A stretch of DNA of 64,000 nucleotides from Lineus longissimus (taxonomy: Eukaryota > Nemertea > Pilidiophora > Heteronemertea > Lineidae), in contig NC_088310.1 of the NCBI RefSeq assembly GCF_910592395.1, forward strand, positions 1,619,501 to 1,683,500, read 5' to 3'. Position 1 is the stretch's first letter. Each line of letters starts with the position of its first letter. Positions 45,201 through 56,700 of this stretch are shown piece after piece. Made by a program: the position numbers and the translations under genes. A model generated the notes under the pieces. It was given only the letters and a program-made list of their open reading frames with translations. It did not search any database and was not told the origin of the DNA.

Positions 45201-47250
45201 CTAACCACTTTCTGTATATCGAGCACTAATCGTTTCCTCAAGACACTGATATACCGAACAACGAATCCAATTCCCCTCCATTAAGTCCTCTGACAGACCT
45301 CGTTATTTCTGACCATTAGTACAGAATCCCTATAATCATGGCGTCATCCGCGAACAGCAAAATCATAATACTAATTCGCCAGCTATTACTGTCAAGACCA
45401 TGATAGTGGCTTGTAACGAATGGCCCGAAGATGCGCCACGGCGATGTTACTGAGACTAGAGCAATGTTTCTTGCCTTGTCATCGGGAAGAGAGATCCCTC
45501 ATTATCTTTTCTTATTCATTGAAGTATCTGTAGGGATGGTTAAAACACGGGTAGTTGGGGGGGGGGGGATATTAGGCTATTTACCGGGTGCATGATGTCG
45601 CGTGTTTGGTTCACTGATCTAAGAGTTTCTGCCTCAGAAATACTCATCTATCAGCAGTTGATATTGCCATCCATTCAATGCATTTCTAATAAAAGCAAGA
45701 AATAATGCACTGGCAAGAAATAATGCACTGCTATACCATCCTGAGGTCTTTTAATCGCGGCGCTGTGGGGGATGAGAAAATACTCACGTTTCTGCCTTTT
45801 TTGCATTCGACAACATCCCTAATAGCTACATGTATACTGCATCTGGCTAATAATTGATAGGCTAATAGACAGATGACAATAAGCATGATTGACAATCATC
45901 TCCTCCAGGTTACATTACGAAAACATGATTTAGTCTTGCTCGCATATGTTTGTGTCTATGAGAGTTCTCAAGCTTACTACTGATGGAAAGTTATAATACT
46001 TCACGATCGTCTCTTGTCAAAAACAAGGCGACAAATATAGATGATACTTTTTATGTCGAATGACTCCCATTCAAGCAATAAAAAACTTATGACAACATTT
46101 CTGGCAGCTGAAATCGAATACTATTTGCTGCATTAGTTGTTGTGCATATTGACATATTGACATTTTTTGACACTTCAGCATCCCAGTGGGTTTAAAAGGG
46201 TGCTTCCTCGCATCTTATGTTTGTGTTGCCTCATCGGCATCTGACGTTTGGCAAACTAATAAGATGGTCTTGTTTCGGGAGAGTATTTGTGTATTAGCAT
46301 CAGCCTGGGAAAGACAAGCAGCATGGGTAGCGCGATGGTGTGCTGGCAGGGGCTACACTGCAGGCTGTGTTAAAATCGCTGCTAAACCCCTGACTACCTT
46401 AATGTAGTGGTTTTGTTCGATCCTTGTCGATCTCCACTAAATCTAGCTGCATCTCCCTGATACCCACGAGTGCCTTCGTGGATGTCTTGGACAAATAAAC
46501 ATGGTGGCCTTTCGAAATGATTTGGATGTCTATTGTCCTTGTAACATGATGACATGACGTGCTTGTCCTGTGTGCGCAAACGCGAGCGTACACGTATACA
46601 AACACACATTACAGGCAAAAGAGCTGCTCATGTCTAGAGTTATCAAAATGGATGAGACGAGAGAAAAAAGCATCTTAGATTGCAGACGCCTCCGCTACAC
46701 TAATGTTACACTTAACATGTTGAGCAGTTCAAAGGAAACGTATCGACCTCACGAAAATCATCAGACGAGAACTTTAATCTTCCAGACATGTTAGCGTCAA
46801 GCTAATCTGTTTGAAGTTTAGGTATCAAGCCTAGCTATTGAGAGAAGAGAATCGATAGATTTGTTTTTGGGTCTGGTTTTCAGATTACACTCATTGAAAG
46901 ACTGAAAGACTAACTGCTCCTACAAAGCACTGTAAAAATCTATCTGAAAGTAAAGACTTCTTAAGACAGTAATGTTGTATTGGCTACCGGTTATCAATAG
47001 AGTTATGGGACTCCACTGAGGTTCTTCTGAGATTAATGGTGACAAAGTAGATTTCAAGACAAAGATGAAACATATCAGATGCTAGTTGCTTCTCTGGTGT
47101 AATGTCTTTAATCTAGCGACTTTTAGTCAAAGAAGAAGTAGTTGCATTTGAACGGAGGATCTCCCGTGAAAGCCTTTCCATTAGCTCAAGTAGGCATCTA
47201 TCACTCGACTTCTTCTTCGAACATTGTGTAAAGAAGAAGCAAGACTAGAT
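39240..47250. other. Long stretch without a supported gene
   Basis: AT-rich sequence with only short non-ATG frames. It could be an intron of the gene started at 39188, or intergenic. A homopolymer of 12 G at 45557-45568 and an exact 18 bp direct repeat (gcaagaaataatgcactg, 45695-45712 and 45713-45730) are the only clear local structures. Confidence 0.45.
45695..45730. repeat. Exact 18 bp tandem duplication
   Basis: Two adjacent identical copies of gcaagaaataatgcactg. A recent replication-slippage event is the simplest reading. Confidence 0.85.
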
Positions 47251-47252
47251 CA

Positions 47253-47639
47253 AGTCAAGAAAGAAGTTTGTAAGTGAGGGATTCGCACGGAAGATGCACA
47301 AGTCAAGGATGTAGTTTGTAAGTGAGGGATTCGCACGGAAGATGCACAAGTCAAGGATGTAGTTTGTAAGTGAGGGATTCGCACGGAAGATGCACAAGTC
47401 AAGGATGTAGTTTGTAAGTGAGGGATTCGCACGGAAGATGCACAAGTCAAGAATGTATAGTTTGTAAGTGAGGGATTCGCACGGAAGATGCACAAGTCAA
47501 GGATGTATAGTTTGTAAGTGAGGGATTCGCACGGAAGATGCACAAGTCAAGAATGTAGTTTGTAAGTGAGGGATTCGCACGGAAGATGCACAAGTCAAGA
47601 ATGTAGTTTGTAAGTGAGGGATTCGCACGGAAGATGCAC
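47253..47639. repeat. 48-50 bp minisatellite, eight units
   Basis: The core taagtgagggattcgcacgg begins at 47271, 47319, 47367, 47415, 47465, 47515, 47563 and 47611. Six-of-eight units are 48 bp or end the array; two are 50 bp because of an extra TA (gtatag for gtag). Units alternate ggatg/gaatg in the junction segment. The 48 bp period keeps frames open on the minus strand and creates repetitive peptides that are not genes. There is no spacer/repeat alternation, so this is not CRISPR-like. Confidence 0.9.
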
Positions 47640-47732
47640 TGTTCGCCGAAACAGACATTATTCTAAAAGTTTGGGGTGACGACATTGGAAAGTAAACCGC
47701 AACAGTTACAATCATGATTGCCTTGTATGTGT

Positions 47733-47880
47733 GTTTCTCGCTAAACAGCCATGTGGCCACATCCTACCCAACATCACACCGCGTTCTTTCCCCCTAAACA
47801 GCCTGGTGACCACTTCATGCCCAACATCCAACATCACATCGCATTCTTTCTCCCGAAGCAACGCGGTGATTATTGGATTT
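47733..47880. repeat. Degenerate ~60-70 bp tandem repeat, three units
   Basis: Three diverged units share TTCT(T/C)(T/G)C-C-TAAACAGCC or similar, a GTG(G/A)CCAC block and a CCCAACATCACA-like block followed by CGC(G/A)TTCTTTC. It lies just after the minisatellite. Confidence 0.5.
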
Positions 47881-48176
47881 CTCTTCGTAGCCATCCGCTG
47901 TCACTTGATAAGGGGGATAAATGGATTTTAAGAGGAAAACGCGCTTATTGCTAAAGCATGAAATGACAGCTTGACAGTGCCGGCATTGCGCCGAGAACAA
48001 TCTGACTTGCGGCGAAAAAAGAGTGCAATTGGCGCTCAGGAGAATTCGATTTCTGCCGTACGTTGAAATTGCGTAATCGTTGATTTTGCATGTGAATTTA
48101 TCAGGAGACTCATTCGATGATTGTTATCTCATTTATTTAACTACATTACGTGTATGGCCCTTCCCGGTGATGGCCG

Positions 48177-48212
48177 ATCGACCCCCTTGAAAGCTGTTTC
48201 TAGGGGGTCGAT
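48177..48212. repeat. Perfect 11 bp inverted repeat (stem-loop)
   Basis: atcgaccccct (48177-48187) and agggggtcgat (48202-48212) are exact reverse complements separated by 14 bases. Function unknown. It may be a hairpin end of a decayed element. Confidence 0.7.
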
Positions 48213-50540
48213 GTCATCAAGATTTGCCCTGATAACCATTTTATAAGACAGTGGAACAATGGGCATTTAGGCCTAGGCGCGAGCGGGCTTTGTTTAAAGA
48301 CAATAGACCGTGTAATGGGCTATGCCTGAATTCCTCCAACTACGAGGTACATGTAAGGACGAAAAAGGTAATGTATACGTCTTGATAGCGATTAACGGGA
48401 ACGGATTCTTTCAATTTCTTCCCTATGTGACAAAATGATGGCCATTTCTCACAGAATGTAAGCTACCGGCTACGACAATAATCCTCGCTTTATGCGGTGT
48501 TCGACAACAGGATTTTTCAAAGCCGTGTTGCACGCCAAGATATCGGTTACGTTGAGCTAAAGTGAATATATAAAAATCGCATTAGATCCGATATTTCCTG
48601 CAAGCATTTTTTTACTCGTCTGGCAAATTTTGGGAATTCTCCGTTATTGTAAAGCTCTGCGTCATCTGATATTCCGATAAATGAACCTTTCAACCCGAAG
48701 TGCTATTTTCAAATATCATAACAGAATGCTGGGTCGGTTTTTTCGCCAAAATAGCGCTTGTTAGACAACTGGCTTTTGCGCGCGCACTCAAGATTAACCC
48801 GGTGGCAAACTTACCTCAAAACGTCACCAGTGGGACACAGGTTATTATAGTCCATTCACCAATGAGCGGACATTTTGACCGTTTTTCTTGTGATTCACAC
48901 ATTTTCGCAGGCTTCACCAGGCACTGTCAAGATCAGGCTGCTCGGTCAGTTGAAAGGCCTATCTCCGTCTCGAATTCACAAGGTTAAACTAAGGATTCTC
49001 GGTCAATTGGTAACTGATTCTCATTTCTTTTATGAGTACGAACTCAATGTTTTCTTATTCACGTTCCTGAACCCGGAGCATGATATTGCTGGGTGATACA
49101 TAACAGTAAAAGCTGTAATGAAAGGAAACTAGCAAAAAATGCATTTGCCCGAAAGCTGCGCATCTGATTTTAGCACAAATCTGTTATTTGACAACACCAC
49201 GCATTACTCAGTGTCACCATTTCTCAAGGCAGTTGTCAATGTTTTTACGAACTCAATAACCCAGTTAATGTTGAAAATTATCTTGAAGGTATTTCACCAA
49301 AGAGATAATGTGCGAATGGATCCTTGGTGAATCCGTACAGGCTAATGTTGTTAATACTGACACTAATCTCGAAATAACCTGAGGGAGTTCACCTCCCATG
49401 GCCATTGCTAACTTGATCACGCCGTTGCTCATACCTAAGGTAACTACCAATAAATACGCCAAGGCCATCCAGATCTTACCCAAAAGGCTGTAGGCAAACT
49501 ATCACGGACAACGTCCTCGTCGGCCTCAGCGAAAAAGTGGTTGGAGAACATTAGTTTGACATTTTTTAGGAGTAAGTGTTATCCGGCCGGTTGGACATTT
49601 ACTTCTTCAGACGATTATTGCTTTCCAGGTCACATCGGCTAACGCGTCTCATCAAAGCCAGTGTGATTACGAGCGATAGGGAGGCCGGGTGGCTAACAAT
49701 GATCATTTCTTTGTCAGATAAGCCGGCTACATCACAGGGGAAGTATCCTGGCGATGGTGAGACGATGGTGATAGAGCTATGTATCAGATACAACCTTTCG
49801 GAGGTTGTGCACATCTAAGAGTGGCCTTCTAACCAACGAAGATTGGCAAATGCAAAAGTCAGGTTGACTTCATTCTTTTAGAGCTAAATAGTTCATCAGC
49901 GTTGAGAGTTCATATCCTCCGCGTCCGCCCTTGGGAAATCGTTTGAGATGAAGCAGTGCACCCGATGCAATCTTTGGCCCACCCTCTGGTGATTGAAGTA
50001 TCGCAGCATGCTTCAGAAATACTTATACATGTCCCTTGCTTGCTCATCTCTATTCGAGTAATTCAATAAAAAAGCTAAATCTGTTTATATCATATGTTCG
50101 AAAAGTGGAAAATGTCCTGTAATTGAATGCCCGTTATCCGATTAACAACGGAATTCTAAGGGAAAAATTGAATTCTGACAAATTCGATCCAGCAATATTT
50201 TAAACTGTTTACATGGATGGCTCTTGTTAGAATTCAAGGCTGCAATATTTGTCATTTGTGCAACAATTCGCTGGAAGGAAAACTCGTTGTTAACATTATT
50301 GTGAGTTGGGTTGCCATATCGCTTCAAATAGTCATATTGAACTTCATTAATGCCGTTTTCGAAGACTCATTCTTGCTAGAGTCGGTAGTCGACCGTTGGT
50401 TGTTAAGCTGTTGCTGGCCCGCAGCATTGCTCACACCCTTTAGACAAGAGCAACTAAGTTATTTTTGTTCTCATTCTAGCACAGTATTCACTCATGGTAC
50501 CTAACCCCTTTTTAGCAGCTCACATTCCGCTATGCTTAGT
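48213..50540. other. No gene recognised
   Basis: Only short frames without domains. Nothing further is supported on either strand. Confidence 0.4.
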
Positions 50541-50752
50541 GTGATGGTGCACATGGCAAATTAAGCATTGTAAGCTGTACGGATCGTTCTTGTGCAGCGG
50601 AACACAATAGATCCGGGCCATGCTCATTGATAGGGGTGATGAGGTGACGGCCTGACGCCCCTATCGATGAGCATGGTCCGTTTCCATTGTGTTCAACTGA
50701 AGTAGAACAATGGATCTTCTTACAATGCGGAATCTATCACACATGCACCAAT
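50541..50752. mobile_element. Foldback (long inverted repeat) MITE-like element
   Basis: Two ~100 bp imperfect inverted arms fold on a ~17 bp centre. The best-matched inner arms are 50600-50638 and 50656-50694 (about six mismatches in 39). The outer arms extend to tgatggtgcaca on the left and the complement of tgcaccaatca on the right. There is no coding capacity. This is the architecture of a foldback MITE or a hairpin-forming RNA locus. Confidence 0.7.
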
Positions 50753-53700
50753 CATATGCGTGAAGACATCAATGAATAAGCCAATCTCGTTACGCTCGAT
50801 GTTCAGAGTGACAACGAGTGTGTGTGTCAAGTGACCTGTGAGTTGAAATCGACTCCTCCCCCTTTGATTCAATGAAGAAATGCGATCAACCAATTCCATA
50901 TGAATTGAATTACTGCAGATTGAAGTCTTATAATGTGACCTCAGGCGTTGGGGATTAAGTTCATTGAGTACGAAGTAGCAACAAATGGATTTTACATGCG
51001 CCGTTTGCTGGTCCAGCTAAGGGGCCAGTGCTAAGGCGTTGGTTGAGAATGAGTGCATTTAGTAATACGTATCTCGTCGTTGACATGCTTAACAGGATTA
51101 TAAGACACCGTGTGCCGTATTACTGCCGCGAGTTTCGAATTAAATTCACAAAACACAGCGACGTGAAACCTCATTCAAAGTCATTTAAAAACGTTTATGA
51201 AAATTCCAAACGAACGGAAATGACGCAAGGTGATATGCTCGATTTTGCAACAGTCTATTATCGTAAAGTATCCAGCGTTAAAAGCCCCTCCGCCTCGTAA
51301 TGGCGGCTGCCGGAAGTTGTTAGAATTGGCTTTCGAGGCGAGAATTTGGTACATCAAATGGTGGTGTTTGGTTATGAGAACACGTTCTCACTCAAGCGGG
51401 AGATCGAAATGTGTAGACTGTCATTCTTTATTTACAGAACAGATGTAGGCAAAGAACCTAAAACCTAAGAAGCTTTATTTTTGGGAAACCTGAACAGTGA
51501 ATTTGGTGCAGTGTACTTCCGAAAACTTACTCAACATCATGACTCGGACCGAGAATTAATCTTGCACAGTGTCTTAACATCTATTTCTCAAATATAACCA
51601 AAAGAAATCGTAGGAAAATGCCATATACATTCCTTACTTGGACACAACAAGTCCGTGGATTGCACGACATCAATAATTGAAAATCACTAGAGAGTCGGCA
51701 CGGCAATGTAAACGTGCGAATCGCGAGTCTCGGCGCCTAGCGTTGAAACACTTCTTGTTATGCTGTGCAAACAGAGGGATCATCTGATCAAACTGGTTCT
51801 CACGGAAGTGGAAAGAGTCATTTGAAATGAATTGCTTTGGTAAATGCAGCGGGAGATGGGTTTCTTTACAAGACACCACTGCGAGATTGGAGGATGTTTG
51901 ATAAATCACAAAAAGAGTAGGACGGCATCAGCATCTTTTGGTGACAAATAACCACAAAGGGATCTCAGCATCATCACCCCTTGGATTGTGCGATGAACAG
52001 CTGAAGCTAGGAAAATGTTTACGAGTCGAATCAGCTTGTAATTTGAATGCCATCCTTGGCCTGGTGGCCAACGCCTTGGTATTCTTTCATGAACGCCTTG
52101 AGCAGTATGTAACATGGTAGCAGAACCCGTTTTATCTAGAGTATACTGGGTTAGTGCAGTTGATCCAATGCCAAGCCGTTTCGATCGGTCAGGTGTTGAG
52201 CTTGGTAGACGACCTACACATCTGATGTGATCAGATACCGAAGCCATCCTTTTTGTAAAGCTGCACTTCGACTTGGCTGGCAGACGTTCCGCTTGTTCTG
52301 TTCAAGTATTCATGAGACATTCAGAACAGGTTGGACTCTCTGAAAAATTGTTCATTATTTGGCTTCCATCAGCAACCACCGGAGTTAGAAAAACAGTATT
52401 CGTGACAACAACTCTATGTGATAATCGAAGACAAACTTGCTTGCTGCTGATGGCTTTGCTTTTTTATTTTCATTCAATAAAACAATATGGATAACGACAA
52501 TGCAGGCAATTATCAACGGACGGAAAAGAAGCAATGGAGAATAATGATTTTCCGGGTTTTATTACTGTCTGGGTCACTTCGTCATGCAGCTTCAGTATCG
52601 ATGCTGGGTCGTAATCGATCGGAGTTGTGTTGAAAACGGATCGGTAGGCATGGTCCATGTCTCAGAAGTAAACAGAGCTTTTGGAATACAATGTAAAGCA
52701 GAAGGTTGTTAAGCCATGTTCATAGATACACTCTCGCTGTCATTTCTAAGTGCAATGCTGAAGTTCGAGCTAGTATGATGATATGAATAATCAAATGACG
52801 AAGTGGTCACTCATTAGGTCATTACCAAGCCGTGTCATACTAATGAAGCGCACAAACTTTCTCAGAAGCCGTAACGTTCCAGGCACTCGAGGGAAGTGCA
52901 CTAACTACATAATAAGAAGCCTTTCACTCGGCTCCGATTCTCCTAACCTCGTTATCCGCATTGCTTCCTGCTTATCCAATCTAGCAAATGGCCTGGGCGG
53001 TCACCGTGGTCAACGATACAGGTACGCGGGAAGTGAGAAGCCTGACAATCGCCTGTTTAGAAGAGCTGGCTGTGCAGGATATTGACCAGACCGACTGAGT
53101 GGATGAAGTATAGTCGAAACAAAAAGTACCTTACTATATCCAGATTACCAGGGCTGCAACTGTTAAAGTTTTTGACTGGAGTTACGAAGAAGTAGAATAT
53201 CAAAGCCCTTATGTTGTTGGTACCGACAATAGTCTTGATTGTCTCCATGATAGTCTCTTCAATCATGATTGTTACTAACGCAATTTGAGCAAAATGGCTA
53301 TCGATAATATTCTGTATTGCTGGAGTTCCAATCACTGAGGACAAATATGTTGATTAAACAAGCCATGTATTTTCCGATACTCAGTTCATGACTCTTCTCT
53401 GTCTTAGTGGAAGGAGGTCTAGATTCAGCTGAAGATGCTTGTGCAAGAAGCACGAGTCATTTTTCGAGAGAATGGGCAAAGACTATACAATGAGAGGCTG
53501 ATGGAGATATGCATGGGGACAGCCGAATTCAGTGGTTGTACTTCCTGACTTCACCTTCCTGGCTTGTTGACCTGGCCGCCTTTATCGTATTCACACCAGT
53601 CCTGGAGAAGGATACATATCAAACATGTTACTAACTCAATTTGCACAAAGTGGCACGCGACCACCTTCTTGCACTGACATCCTCAATTATACGAATGGAC

Positions 53701-56700
53701 ACCGAGAACCGAAGGCGATACTTGGTCCCCACAGGGCATATCAGTCACCTTGTCAGCGCTCCGTGTCCCTTATCAGTGACCAAGCCACATCCTTGCCTCC
53801 CTCGGGGAAAACATTCTAGTTGAGTCAGGTAATACAATCATAGCCATTGAACATGGCTGGGAGATTCATTCCACTCCATCAATGACAGAAGAATCCATTC
53901 CCAAAACTTGAGGCAAGGTGTTAGATACTTGGTCGACAAGACAGGAATTGGTGAAAGAAATGCCTGCTTGACCCGCATTGTACGGCTGAAAAGTACGGTA
54001 GCTTGGTGTGGCGTGTCAATGGAAGAGGAATGGGCTCGCCGAATCCGAATAGAGCAACAATGCGACACGAATCAGTTTAAGATGTTGCCAATTAGGCTGG
54101 AAGCATGTCACCCAGTGACAGCAGAACCCATTGCCAAGAGCCCAGGCGAGGGGTTGGTCGATGAGACCGGCATTGGTGAAATAGATAATTCCTTGACCAG
54201 CAGATACGGCCGTTAGGTAATGTAACTTGGTGTTTCGTAAGATGGGGAAAAATGGTGCTACGAGGTTTAAGACTACAGGCGAAGAACCCAAACTAATCCG
54301 AAGATATAGTACGTCGATGACATTGGTACCACTATTCCACTATCCATTCCCACTATCAACAAAAATGCTATCAAAACTGAAAACTTGATCAGTGTGAACG
54401 TTGCTAACTGTACTCGTTACGCAAGTTTTCCAACATCAATTAAGTGACTTTAATTGAGATTTAAAGTCATTTGGTCGTAACCCAATCTGGCTTCCGCACA
54501 TCCACTGGGAGGAAATTGGATTCCTCAGTCGGAGGTTTCGTTGAGGTGAAAGAACGTTGTCAATGGAGGACAATCTCGTGAGGAAATGACAGGATTCTTT
54601 ATGGTTATTGCATGGAAATTGAATGCGGGAGAGAAATTGGTAGCCAAGCGAGCATTGGTATGCGACATTCTGCAGTCTTGGGTGACAAATTATCGTGCTC
54701 GAAGTTGGCTGCGGAAATGCCAACAGGAATAAAAATGTGTCGTCCTTTTGAGTTTTGATATTGAGCTGTATCAAACTGCCTATTTATACCACAGCTCAAA
54801 ATAAATCTATTGCCTGGTCCTTTTTTTCAAACAGCTGAGCCAGACATAGTATGAATGATGCCCCCATAACATCAATATGTTGCTCAATCCCCGCCAGCAC
54901 ATGCTCTTGCTGTTTAGACTGGTGTACCGCCGATCCTAATGTACATGACAACTTGGTGATGGAGTGTGTTAGCAAATCCCAACGTTATTAAAAACTAAAT
55001 GAGAAATTCGATATCTTTTGCTTCAAAGCTATTAAAATTGCTGCCTCCGTTATGATTCGGGAATTAGTGATTTGACAAATGGAGCGTCTCTCTGATAATC
55101 CCGTAGCCCAAGGCATATGCATTTCAAATTCGCTGGCGTCAGCAAAGGAATGAGCCAAGTTTTTCTAAAATGCTATTCAGTTAGAAGCTTTCTGTGATTC
55201 CAGGCTTTTTTTACTGTTTTCACAAAATCCTTAACAACAACGAATACATGGAATAGGAATGGACTCGTTTCTGATACCGTAGTTAATGATGTTTACGGAA
55301 CAGCTAGTAGCACTATACTTAGTATATAGTAATGAAGGGTTGAATGTTGTCCTTGCTGACACAGGACGTCACCCAGATTTCACAGGAGCGTTTTCCTGTA
55401 GCGCGGTGCAGTTGATGCCTTTTGTCAATATTCCGTTTCCCATCAACTCTAATATCAGTCTTACACATTTCTTTCATCTGTGCATGTAAGTACGTACGTA
55501 AACTTTGCGATACCCAAGAAAGATTCGGTCAACCCATAATTCATAACATCCAAGAGGACATCGATCGCTGCTACTTCCGTCCATTCATCATTGGGAGCTT
55601 CCAAAGCTTTCCAAATCCTTTGATCGAAGCAATCTCCCTTCTATTGATGACAAGAGTATTCTTACAGAGATATAGATATGTGGTCCTTCTGACCGCTTTA
55701 TGTCCAATGGTACACGTCAACATATTCTTAATTGTCGAAACTGAGAGCTCTCAATCTGATTGGGTCCTTCTGCAGTTATTGTCAGCGGAGATTGGACTGT
55801 CATGAACAGTTCCTTCTTGCTGAGTTGCTGTGATTGATTCCTGTCCGACCCGGTATAAGATACTGCAAAGAGCAGGCCGCCGTATGTTTAAGTCACACAG
55901 GCTCCGTCTCATAAGACCTTTATATAAGCACCAGTTTTCAGTCGGAAAATGGCTACCTCTGTCGTTCTCTCTAAAGCTTCCTGACATGACATCTATCATG
56001 GAGCTGCATCAATCAATTATTGCTTGTCACTGGGCCAGTAAGAATCGTGCATTTCAGTTGACAATTCCCAGCGTGAATGAAGTAGACAGTAGGACATCCA
56101 ACCTATGTGCCGGATTTTTATTATTCAATACAAACTGGCCCAATATGGACCTACTGTGATACACGTTTTTAACACGCCATGTGAATCATAACCTGCCCTC
56201 TAGCCAGACAGTTATGATAGCCAGCCACCGGTTGGTATCCCCCATGGACGCCGATGATGGTTCGTCATTTTCCCCTTGAGTAGACACTGATGGTATCAGA
56301 AGCGTTTAATAAACGTCAGATTAATTACATACAAGTCACCAAGCAGAAGAGCTGTGTGCACTGCTTAGTGTAGATAAACATTGGGAGAGATTTCCGTTAT
56401 GGTTGAAGTGAAGGCCAACAGAAATGTGTTTACTATTATGTATTTCAAGTAGAAAAATCTATTGGATGAGTTGACGGCACACAAATCTTTACTTCAAATT
56501 TTGTAATGAGACAATCTGAAGTGTGCCAAGACTATATTGTAGACGATAGTCTAAGTATGTATATGGCACATTAATGATGATGGGGACGCTTAGCGTTCTG
56601 AGGAAATTGCTTCCTCAAGTAATTTTTTTTCGTTCATGTCACCGGTGCCATAAAAAGGAAGCTTTGGTGGTTCACAGACAACACAATAAAGGTTATTCCT

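Noticed and set aside
47253-47639. CRISPR array
   Set aside because: The repeats are contiguous with no unique spacers, and the genome is eukaryotic.
47245-47760. Repetitive minus-strand peptides over the minisatellite
   Set aside because: The 48 bp period keeps frames open by arithmetic; there is no other coding evidence.
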